A DNA stretch of 11,118 bases. It comes from Ferruginibacter sp. (lineage in GTDB: Bacteria > Bacteroidota > Bacteroidia > Chitinophagales > Chitinophagaceae). The DNA lies in NCBI GenBank assembly GCA_030831725.1, contig JAURKN010000046.1:1-11118 (forward strand), read 5' to 3'. The translations under genes and the position numbers were made by a program. Positions within the stretch are counted from its first letter, which is position 1. Each line of letters starts with the position of its first letter. The notes under the pieces are model-generated. The model had not been told where the DNA came from. It worked only from the letters and a program-made list of their open reading frames with translations, and ran no database searches. Below are positions 1 through 7,207 of this stretch, piece after piece.

Positions 1-2507
1 ACCAAACCATGGTCAGCGACATGACTGGTTTACCCATCGCCAACGCAAGTTTGCTTGATGAAGGTACTGCCGCAGCAGAGGCCATGGCAATGTTGTTCAA
101 CCATAAAAACAAAGATGGTGCACAGATAATCGCACCCCGTTTTTTTGTCGACAATAAAACCTTTACCCAAACCAAACAGGTTCTCATCACCAGAGCCAAG
201 CCCATCGGTGTGGAACTTGTTTTTGGAGATTATCAAACCATCACATTGGATGAAACCTATTTCGGAGCATTGATCCAATATCCGAACAATGAAGGTTCGG
301 TTGAGGATTACCAGACTTTCATCTCAAAAGCTCATGCGGTGAATGCGCTCGTTATCATGGCGACCGATTTACTTTCCCTTTGTCTGCTGACCTCACCTGG
401 CGAACTGGGTGCTGATGTTGCCATTGGAAACGCACAAAGATTTGGCGTACCCTTTGGTTTTGGTGGTCCACATGCGGCATTCTTTGCCACCAAAGACGCA
501 TTCAAAAGAAATATACCCGGAAGAATCATAGGCGTTAGTGTTGACGCTCAGGGCAACCGCTGTCTCCGTATGGCACTACAGACCAGAGAACAACATATAC
601 GCAGAGAAAAAGCAACCAGCAATATCTGCACCGCTCAAGCCCTTTTGGCAAACATGTCGGCCATGTATGCCGTTTACCACGGACCTGCCGGACTGAAAAC
701 CATTGCCAAAAGAGTAAGTCTTTTCGCCGGTTTGCTCAACAGCGAATTGCAAAAAATGGGGTACAAAACTATGAACACCTCCTTTTTTGACACAGTCAGT
801 CTGAAAGCCGATAAAGCAACAACATTGCTGAATCTGGCTCATCAATCCGAAATCAACTTGGGATACGAAAATGATATCATCAACATATCTCTTGATGAAA
901 CCACATCGTTGGAGGACCTGAATGCGATTTTATCCGTATTCGCAAAACACATCGGCACTTCTGCGAAAACAATTTCAGAAATCCCGAACGACATTTTGCT
1001 GCAACATATTCCAACTTCACTTACCCGTACCAGTGAGTATCTGACACATCCTGTTTTCCATCAGCATCAAAGCGAGACCAAAATGATGCGATACATCAAA
1101 TCATTGGAAAATAAAGATCTGAGTCTGAACACATCCATGATTTCACTGGGTTCATGTACCATGAAGCTCAACGCCGCAACGGAGTTGATTCCTGTATCAT
1201 GGCCAGAGTTCAATGGCATTCATCCTTTCGCACCGAAAGACCAATGGAAAGGATATCAAAAAATAATCACAGATCTGGAAAACTGGCTGAGCAATGTAAC
1301 AGGATTCGCAGCCACTTCCCTCCAACCCAACAGCGGTGCGCAGGGAGAGTACGCCGGATTGCTGACCATCAGAGCTTATCACCAACACCACAATCAATCA
1401 CACAGAAACATCATCCTCATCCCGATTTCAGCACATGGAACCAATCCTGCTTCTGCAGTAATGGCTGGATTCAAAGTGGTGGTGACCGCTTGCGACGAAC
1501 AAGGCAATATCGATATGGATGACCTTCGAAGCAAAGCGGAACTACACAAAGACAATCTTGCCGGATTGATGATCACCTATCCTAGCACCCATGGTGTTTT
1601 TGAAGAAACCATCAAGGAAATATGTGGACTGATTCACGAATTTGGAGGATTGGTTTATATGGATGGCGCCAACATGAACGCGCAGGTTGGACTCACCAGC
1701 CCGGGAAATATCGGTGCGGATGTTTGCCACTTGAACCTGCATAAAACCTTTGCTATTCCACATGGCGGCGGCGGACCAGGCATGGGACCGATTTGTGTGA
1801 ATGAGAAACTCGCTCCTTTTTTACCGGGACACAACGTATTAGAAAATAGTCAAACAGCGATAACAGCTGTGAGTGCTGCTCCATATGGAAGCGCAAGCAT
1901 CCTACTGATCAGTTATGCTTACATCTGCATGCTCGGATCTGAAGGACTTAAAAAAAGCACGGAGATCGCAATCTTGAATGCCAACTACATGCGTGCCAGA
2001 CTGGAAAAAGAATATAAAATTCTCTACGCAGGAAAGAACGGAACCTGTGCGCATGAGTTTATCGTGGACCTGCGACCATTTAAAAACACGGCGGGCATCG
2101 AAGCGGAGGATGTGGCGAAACGATTGATGGATTATAATTTCCACGCACCTACTCTCAGTTTCCCTGTAGCAGGCACAATCATGATCGAACCTACAGAAAG
2201 TGAAGACAAAGCTGAACTAGACAGATTCTGCGATGCTTTGTTGCAAATCAGAAAGGAAATCGCATCTGTGGAGAATGGCAGTGCTGACAAAATGAATAAC
2301 CCGCTAAAAAAAGCGCCACATACGCAAGCCGTGGTTATGGCAGAACAATGGGATCTCCCATACAGCCGCCAAACTGCTGCATTCCCATTGCCTTACGTAA
2401 GTATAAACAAATTCTGGCCTTCTGTCAGCAGGGTAAACAACACCTTCGGCGACAGGAATCTAGTTTGCACCTGCGAACCCGTGAGCGCTTATATGGAAGA
2501 AGCTTGA
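1..2507 (+). CDS. gcvP: Glycine dehydrogenase (decarboxylating), P-protein of the glycine cleavage system, 5'-truncated by window edge
   Basis: This PLP enzyme of the cytoplasmic glycine cleavage system decarboxylates glycine and passes the aminomethyl group to the lipoyl arm of H-protein. The reading frame is open from position 3, and the ATG at 9 is internal: the residues there (QTMVSDMTGLPIANASLLDE) are a conserved stretch well inside the family. About 834 residues are visible against roughly 950-960 for single-chain P-proteins, so some 120 N-terminal residues lie outside the window. Both duplicated halves are present. The second half contains GSCTMKLNAATELIPVSWPEF, PNSGAQGEYAGL, HGTNPASAVMAGF and the PLP site HLNLHKTFAIPHGGGGPG, with the Schiff-base lysine codon at 1743-1745. 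The C-terminus (KFWPSVSRVNNTFGDRNLVC) is typical and ends in TGA. The sequence is the one-chain type rather than the split GcvPA/GcvPB type. No gcvT or gcvH is nearby, and no terminator is evident before the next gene. Confidence 0.97.
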   Translation, partial: QTMVSDMTGLPIANASLLDEGTAAAEAMAMLFNHKNKDGAQIIAPRFFVDNKTFTQTKQVLITRAKPIGVELVFGDYQTITLDETYFGALIQYPNNEGSVEDYQTFISKAHAVNALVIMATDLLSLCLLTSPGELGADVAIGNAQRFGVPFGFGGPHAAFFATKDAFKRNIPGRIIGVSVDAQGNRCLRMALQTREQHIRREKATSNICTAQALLANMSAMYAVYHGPAGLKTIAKRVSLFAGLLNSELQKMGYKTMNTSFFDTVSLKADKATTLLNLAHQSEINLGYENDIINISLDETTSLEDLNAILSVFAKHIGTSAKTISEIPNDILLQHIPTSLTRTSEYLTHPVFHQHQSETKMMRYIKSLENKDLSLNTSMISLGSCTMKLNAATELIPVSWPEFNGIHPFAPKDQWKGYQKIITDLENWLSNVTGFAATSLQPNSGAQGEYAGLLTIRAYHQHHNQSHRNIILIPISAHGTNPASAVMAGFKVVVTACDEQGNIDMDDLRSKAELHKDNLAGLMITYPSTHGVFEETIKEICGLIHEFGGLVYMDGANMNAQVGLTSPGNIGADVCHLNLHKTFAIPHGGGGPGMGPICVNEKLAPFLPGHNVLENSQTAITAVSAAPYGSASILLISYAYICMLGSEGLKKSTEIAILNANYMRARLEKEYKILYAGKNGTCAHEFIVDLRPFKNTAGIEAEDVAKRLMDYNFHAPTLSFPVAGTIMIEPTESEDKAELDRFCDALLQIRKEIASVENGSADKMNNPLKKAPHTQAVVMAEQWDLPYSRQTAAFPLPYVSINKFWPSVSRVNNTFGDRNLVCTCEPVSAYMEEA

Positions 2508-2510
2508 TCG

Positions 2511-2542
2511 TTGCCTAGGTATATCTAATTGCTCTATCTTTG
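2511..2542 (+). promoter_or_regulatory. Bacteroidota-type promoter of the secreted Met-rich protein gene
   Basis: TATCTTTG at 2535-2542 matches the Bacteroidota -7 consensus TAnnTTTG exactly. A TTG at 2511-2513 lies 21 bp upstream, suitable for the -33 element. The predicted transcription start is only a few bases before the ATG at 2555, giving a very short leader. The TTG at 2540-2542, which could be read as a start codon, is the end of this -7 element. Confidence 0.6.
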
Positions 2543-2554
2543 AAAAAAAACATA

Positions 2555-3370
2555 ATGAAAAAAATACTCGCAATCCTTCTGACCACGGCTTCAATGGCAA
2601 GCTATGGACAATATTTCCAACCCATCAATGTGAAAAAAGGCCAGGTGATATCTGTTGTATCTACAGTGAATACAGATTCAGACATGGGCATGGGAACCAT
2701 GAAAAACAACATGCAGATGAAATCTGCTTTTACCATCATCGACGAAAATGAAAAATCATTCATTCTCACCGCATCTTTGAAAGGCATCAAAATGGATATG
2801 GATGGTATGGGCCAACAAATGAGTTTTGACTCAGACAAGCCTGAAGACAAATCATCTCCGATGGCAGAAGGATTAGGTGAAAAACTTTCAACTATTGATA
2901 CTTTCGCTGTCAATAAAAACACTGGCTTAATCACCAGGATCAGCAAGAAAAAAGATTCAGAATCAAATGGAATGGGCATGGTTAGCACCGGTAACGGAAG
3001 TGAACCCGTAAATGAAGTTTTCTTCGTAGTACCGATGTCCAAAAAAATTGGAGACACCTGGCAGGATTCAAGCAAGTCGGAAAGTATGACAACGAAAAAG
3101 ACTTACACCCTTGTTTCAAGAGAGAAGAACATTGCAACTGTAAAATATTCAGGCGTGAATTTTGGAAGTGTAAATTCAGAAGTTCAGGGTACACCTATGA
3201 CTGCAAATATCGATTCAAAATTAACTGGCGAATTGAAAGTAAATATGGAAACCGGATTGTTGATCAGTTCAACCGGAGATGTGGACAACAACACCGCAAT
3301 GGAAGTGATGGGGCAAAACATGAACATCAGTTCCAAAGTAAAAATGAATACCGCATGCAGCGTTCAATAA
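2555..3370 (+). CDS. Secreted methionine-rich protein of unknown function (DUF6263-like?)
   Basis: The protein has 271 residues and is probably exported. It opens with MKKILAILLTTASMASYGQ, a signal peptide with a KK n-region, a hydrophobic core and a likely cleavage after AsnYGQ-type residues near position 19. There is no lipobox cysteine there, and the single Cys is near the C-terminus. The mature part looks like a beta-rich periplasmic or surface protein of alternating polar and hydrophobic stretches. Methionines are unusually frequent (22 in 271), clustered in MGMGTM, NMQM, KMDMDGMGQQM and NGMGMV. The general pattern (an opening 'xxGQ' strand, a mid-protein 'G(D)TW' motif, repeated late strands ending in a GELKVNMETG segment) reminds me of uncharacterised Bacteroidota proteins such as DUF6263, but I cannot confirm the family. 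The ATG at 2555 is preferred over the in-frame TTG at 2540, which lies within the -7 promoter element. The gene stands alone between gcvP and a terminator. Confidence 0.8.
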   Translation: MKKILAILLTTASMASYGQYFQPINVKKGQVISVVSTVNTDSDMGMGTMKNNMQMKSAFTIIDENEKSFILTASLKGIKMDMDGMGQQMSFDSDKPEDKSSPMAEGLGEKLSTIDTFAVNKNTGLITRISKKKDSESNGMGMVSTGNGSEPVNEVFFVVPMSKKIGDTWQDSSKSESMTTKKTYTLVSREKNIATVKYSGVNFGSVNSEVQGTPMTANIDSKLTGELKVNMETGLLISSTGDVDNNTAMEVMGQNMNISSKVKMNTACSVQ

Positions 3371-3397
3371 AAGAAATTCATACAAACATCTCATAAT

Positions 3398-3427
3398 AAA
3401 AATGTCCTGACTAATCAGGACATTTTT
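3398..3427. terminator. Bidirectional intrinsic terminator
   Basis: A perfect 13-bp stem (AAAAATGTCCTGA at 3398-3410 with TCAGGACATTTTT at 3415-3427) encloses a 4-nt CTAA loop. The A run on the left arm and the T run on the right arm give a U-tract in either direction. It sits in the 83-bp gap between two convergent genes (stops at 3370 and 3454), so it probably serves both. Confidence 0.88.
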
Positions 3428-3453
3428 ATTTAATCTATTTTAATTTTCGATCA

Positions 3454-5106
3454 TTATTTATACATGATCTCATAATATTCTCGGGCCATTCGATTGCTGT
3501 CGAAAGTGATGCGAACATCTTTCATTCCCTCTTGGACAATCTTTCTCCAAGCCGCAGGATCATCATAATACATAGGAATAATTTGTTTTTCTAAAATGTC
3601 GAACAACTGATTCATGTCATATTCATCCTGCTCCGTAGTGGACATATTCTCGTAATCCGCTATCGGCACTACAAAACCATTCTCTTTATCCTTGATGAAT
3701 TCGCGGATCCAACCGTCATTCGTGCTTACATTCACAGCACCACTCATGGCGGCAGTCATACCGCTTGTTCCGCTCGCTTCTCTTGGAACCCTTGGATTAT
3801 TCAGCCAAACGTCTGAAACTTGTTTCAAGCTCTTGCTGAGCGCCAGCTCATACCCAACACAGACAGCCATATTATCATATTCCTTACTCAGATTCACCAA
3901 ATAGTTGAAGTCGCTGATCGCAGGGTAATCCAATGGATAAGGCTTTCCCGCCCAAATGAATTGAACCGGATATTTTTTATTATGCATCATCGCATCGAAC
4001 CTTTCCTTATCTCTTGTCAGTAGTTCAGCTCTTTTGTATCCGGCGAATCTTCTGGCCCAAACAATTGTCAGCACATCTGGACGAAACAATTTTCCGGTCT
4101 GATCTGCCACAATTTCCATGGTCCTTTGCTTGAGGTACATTTTGCGGTCTAAAAATCCCTCCACATTGTCCTGCTCCATGAAACGATACAATTTCTTATC
4201 AGACCAATACAACCAGTTTTGCGCATTGGTGATAGATGTGATTTCACAAATATTGTCGTAATTCTCCCACATGTGTCTGCTTACCTCACCATGTAGCTTG
4301 CTCACACCATTGGCGAGTTTCGCATATCTCAATGCCGCCAGCGTATGATTGAACTTATCATCTGTTATTCCGACTATACTCTTCACCTCTTCGAGATGCA
4401 TGCCACAGAAGTATCCCATTTTTTCACAAAGGTGCAGATCATGTTTTTCGTTACCAGCTTCTTCGGGCGTATGCGTTGTGAAAACAAGTCTTTTTGTGAC
4501 CTCATCTTTGCTGCCAAATTTTTTATGAAGATAAAATGCGGCGCTTACCCCATGGGCTTCATTCAGATGATATAGTGTTGGCTGGAAATTCAATTCATCC
4601 ATCAATTTGGCGCCACCCACACCCAGCAAAATAAACTGGGCAACCTTGGTAGCGACGTTCGCATCATACAAGCGATGAGATATGGTTTGTGAGATGTAAT
4701 CGTTTTCAGGAATATCCGTGGTCAATAAAAAAAGAGGCGCGGTCTGAAAAGTTTCCGGATTCAGATACAACGCTTTGACCCACACAGGATGTCCGTGAAT
4801 TTCAATCTGAAATTTGATACCGGTATCCTCCAGAAAACTATAAATTTTTTCATTCCATTGAATCTGCAAGGTCTGATCCTGATTTCTGGATTGGTCGTAA
4901 TAACCATATTTCCAAAGAATGCCGACTCCAATCAGATTTTGTTTCAATTCATATGCGCTTCTGAGATGGGATCCACTCAGATATCCAAGTCCACCACTAT
5001 AAATTTTCAAAGGTTGATGGACGGCGAACTCCATGGAAAAATAAGCAACAGGTTTTTTATACGACTCGCTGACAGAAAAGGGTACTTGATATTGACGGAA
5101 ATTCAT
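3454..5106 (-). CDS. Alpha-glucan phosphorylase-like protein (GT35/GlgP-like), with Thr in place of the PLP lysine
   Basis: This 550-residue protein resembles the divergent bacterial/archaeal alpha-glucan phosphorylases (TIGR02094-like), which use phosphate to release glucose-1-phosphate from glycogen or maltodextrin. Family landmarks are AYFSMEF...IYSGGLGYLSGSHL (about 22-48), HLNEAHGVSAAF, FTTHTPEEAGNEKH (H212), VWARRFAGYKRAEL (R353 and K358 align with rabbit muscle R569 and K574) and EASGTSGMTAAMSG (E443 aligns with E672). In the last motif the residue equivalent to Lys680, which binds PLP, is Thr451 (codon ACT, plus-strand 3754-3756). This makes classical PLP-dependent phosphorolysis doubtful. 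The protein is also shorter than the roughly 800-residue Thermus/Thermotoga-type enzymes: it starts almost directly at the YFSMEF motif, without the N-terminal DUF3417-type region. The C-terminus appears complete. No frameshift is seen. No glgA, glgB or glgC is adjacent. It could be a true phosphorylase subgroup, a PLP-independent glycosyltransferase or a non-catalytic glucan-binding homologue. Confidence 0.88.
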   Translation of the reverse strand: MNFRQYQVPFSVSESYKKPVAYFSMEFAVHQPLKIYSGGLGYLSGSHLRSAYELKQNLIGVGILWKYGYYDQSRNQDQTLQIQWNEKIYSFLEDTGIKFQIEIHGHPVWVKALYLNPETFQTAPLFLLTTDIPENDYISQTISHRLYDANVATKVAQFILLGVGGAKLMDELNFQPTLYHLNEAHGVSAAFYLHKKFGSKDEVTKRLVFTTHTPEEAGNEKHDLHLCEKMGYFCGMHLEEVKSIVGITDDKFNHTLAALRYAKLANGVSKLHGEVSRHMWENYDNICEITSITNAQNWLYWSDKKLYRFMEQDNVEGFLDRKMYLKQRTMEIVADQTGKLFRPDVLTIVWARRFAGYKRAELLTRDKERFDAMMHNKKYPVQFIWAGKPYPLDYPAISDFNYLVNLSKEYDNMAVCVGYELALSKSLKQVSDVWLNNPRVPREASGTSGMTAAMSGAVNVSTNDGWIREFIKDKENGFVVPIADYENMSTTEQDEYDMNQLFDILEKQIIPMYYDDPAAWRKIVQEGMKDVRITFDSNRMAREYYEIMYK

Positions 5107-5123
5107 GCGTTTGTGTTTGTTTG

Positions 5124-5131
5124 CAATATTA
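5124..5131 (-). promoter_or_regulatory. Possible -7 element for the phosphorylase-like gene
   Basis: On the minus strand TAATATTG differs from TAnnTTTG at one position and ends 17 bases before the ATG. No TTG sits at the usual 19-21 bp upstream; the nearest is only about 12 bp away. The assignment is therefore weak. Confidence 0.3.
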
Positions 5132-5216
5132 ATGGATTTTGACCAACCTTTTTTTGATTAAATCACAATAATTAAGATGATTCTTTGCATAATTTTCATA
5201 AGGAAAGATAACAGTC

Positions 5217-5265
5217 ATGTAAAGGGAAGTTCCATTTGTATTAATTTACATCCATATCATGTAAA
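5217..5265. promoter_or_regulatory. Candidate operator: three ATGTAAA half-sites before the Nramp gene
   Basis: TTTACAT (5245-5251) and ATGTAAA (5259-5265) form a perfect 7-bp inverted repeat with a 7-bp spacer, whose last base abuts the ATG of the Nramp gene at 5266. A third copy, ATGTAAA, lies at 5217-5223 in direct orientation to the second. A near-consensus -7 element (TCCATTTG, 5231-5238; one mismatch to TAnnTTTG) lies between the copies, so a protein bound at the repeat would cover the probable transcription start. The 21-bp dyad size is like that of metalloregulator sites (MntR/Fur type), but the bases do not match a known box that I recognise. The repeat could also fold as an RNA hairpin occluding the start codon. 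Confidence 0.4.
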
Positions 5266-7203
5266 ATGAATGATAACCGATTTACAGACCATTCACTGAG
5301 TGAGGTACATGCCAGCGTAGATACCACACGTCAAAAGTCAGGTTGGAAGAAAATATTTTCTTTCATCGGACCCGCCTATCTGGTAAGTGTCGGATATATG
5401 GATCCGGGCAATTGGGCGACAGACCTTGCCGCCGGAAGCAAATACGGGTATACACTGATTTGGGTCTTGTTGGCAAGCAACATCATGGCGGTTGTGCTTC
5501 AGGGCTTGAGTGCGAGACTCGGTATCGTGAGGGGAAGAGATCTTGCTCAGGCAAACAGGGAGTCTTTTCCACCTGCAATCAATTTCATACTATGGATTCT
5601 CGCTGAAATAGCCATAGCCGCTACAGACCTTGCAGAAGTGCTAGGCATGGCCATAGGAATTCAATTGCTGTTCGGACTACCCCTAATCTTTGGGGTTAGT
5701 ATCACTGTATTGGATACGTTTCTGTTGCTTTATCTCCAGCGTTTAGGCATGCGAAAAATCGAAGCATTCATCATTACACTCATCGGCATCATCGGATTTT
5801 GTTTTTTGGTCAATATCATATTGGCACAACCTTCCTTACATCTTGTCATAAAAGGATTCATACCTTCTCTTCCCGATGCCGCAGACCTTTATAAAAGAGA
5901 CAGTATTGTTGGAGCCATACCAAAAGAAACCGCATTATACTTGGCTATTGGAATCATTGGGGCGACCGTAATGCCACACAACCTATATCTTCATTCCGCT
6001 CTAATACAAACCAGAAAAATCAATAAAAACCATGCAGGCATCAAGGAAGCATTGAAATGGAGTTTTATAGACAGTGCTATAGCTCTGAATCTCGCTTTTT
6101 TCATCAACGCCGCCATTCTCATCCTTGCGGCTACTGTTTTTTATCAGACAGGTAGAACAGAAGTTGGTGAGATAGGACAGGCCCATGAATTGCTCTCTCC
6201 CCTTTTGGGATCAACTATCGCATCAACCTTATTTGCTGTTGCATTGATCGCATCAGGACAAAGCTCTACCATTACAGGAACCATGTCGGGACAAATCGTA
6301 ATGGAAGGATATTTGAAATTGAGGATCAATCCGCTGATGCGGAGATTGATAACAAGATTGGTAGCCATTGTACCTGCCATTATTTTCATACTCATTTCGG
6401 GTGAAGAGAATATCGACTCATTGCTTATACTGAGCCAGGTTGTGTTAAGCGTACAACTCGGTTTCGCCATCATCCCCCTGATTCATTTTGTGAGCGATAA
6501 AAAAACGATGGAATCATTTGCCATCAAATGGCCACTTCGCACAATCTCATGGATCATTGCCATCGTCCTTGTCGGATTGAATGGGAAAATGATTGGCGAG
6601 GAATTACATTCCTTTATACAGGGTTCGGCACACATCTTAGCTAAAACGGGAGTGATATTACTATGCCTGTTTTTTGTGCTGCTGCTTTTCTACGTCACAT
6701 TTCATCCATGGATCAGAAAAAAAACAGAAGCGAACTCAATACGGATTCATCCCGAATTTGAAGAACTTCCCATCATGAAACCTCCGGTTTATCGGAAAAT
6801 AGCTGTCGCTCTTGAATTCAGCGATAATGATGCAAAGCTTATTGAAACAGCGATCGGACTCACACAAAAAGACAGTAGTTTATTGCTGATTCATATCGTT
6901 GAAACTGCAACTGCGAAATTGCATGGGCACCTTACGGCAGACTATGAGACAGAAAAAGACATTGAAAGAATGGAAAGCATCGTGTCTCAAATCAAAAACA
7001 TGGGTTACGCTGTAGAAGGCAAACTTGGATTTACGGAAACCACCAAAGAAATCATTAGACTCGTCCATGAAAACGAATGTGATCTTTTGGTCATCGGAGC
7101 ACATGGTCACTCAGGATTAAAAGATTTCATCTATGGAACAACAATCGACACGGTAAGACACCTGATCAAAATTCCAGTATTCATCGTCCAGTTAAAAGAC
7201 TGA
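5266..7203 (+). CDS. Nramp-family divalent metal (Mn2+/Fe2+) transporter fused to a C-terminal UspA domain
   Basis: This 645-residue two-part protein begins with an Nramp/MntH membrane domain (about 30-485) that probably imports Mn2+ or Fe2+ with protons across the inner membrane. The metal-site motif of TM1 is GYMDPGNW (D46, N49). TM6 has ATVMPHNLYLHS, with A233 and M236 at the metal-ligand positions and H238 following. After a charged linker, residues about 505-645 form a cytoplasmic universal stress protein domain starting KPPVYRKIAVAL. It keeps the nucleotide-binding signature G-2x-G-9x-G(S/T): G611, G614, G624, T625. Plain MntH proteins are about 410-440 residues, so the extra length is the linker plus this domain. 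The fusion suggests that ATP or another nucleotide tunes transport (inference). Fusions of this type exist in Bacteroidota as far as I know. The ATG at 5266 directly follows an inverted repeat. The gene ends 4 bp from the convergent MFS gene. Confidence 0.93.
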   Translation: MNDNRFTDHSLSEVHASVDTTRQKSGWKKIFSFIGPAYLVSVGYMDPGNWATDLAAGSKYGYTLIWVLLASNIMAVVLQGLSARLGIVRGRDLAQANRESFPPAINFILWILAEIAIAATDLAEVLGMAIGIQLLFGLPLIFGVSITVLDTFLLLYLQRLGMRKIEAFIITLIGIIGFCFLVNIILAQPSLHLVIKGFIPSLPDAADLYKRDSIVGAIPKETALYLAIGIIGATVMPHNLYLHSALIQTRKINKNHAGIKEALKWSFIDSAIALNLAFFINAAILILAATVFYQTGRTEVGEIGQAHELLSPLLGSTIASTLFAVALIASGQSSTITGTMSGQIVMEGYLKLRINPLMRRLITRLVAIVPAIIFILISGEENIDSLLILSQVVLSVQLGFAIIPLIHFVSDKKTMESFAIKWPLRTISWIIAIVLVGLNGKMIGEELHSFIQGSAHILAKTGVILLCLFFVLLLFYVTFHPWIRKKTEANSIRIHPEFEELPIMKPPVYRKIAVALEFSDNDAKLIETAIGLTQKDSSLLLIHIVETATAKLHGHLTADYETEKDIERMESIVSQIKNMGYAVEGKLGFTETTKEIIRLVHENECDLLVIGAHGHSGLKDFIYGTTIDTVRHLIKIPVFIVQLKD

Positions 7204-7207
7204 CCTT

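Noticed and set aside
9..11. ATG at position 9 as the gcvP start
   Set aside because: The frame is open upstream to the window edge and the residues match an internal, conserved part of the family; about 120 N-terminal residues are missing.
1154..1522. 122-codon plus-strand frame inside gcvP
   Set aside because: It overlaps the conserved second half of gcvP in another frame and has no independent support.
2602..3075. 157-codon open frame on the minus strand inside the Met-rich protein gene
   Set aside because: It lies wholly antisense to a better-supported gene, and its Met/Phe/Ile-rich translation is the mirror of the sense codons with no recognisable domain.
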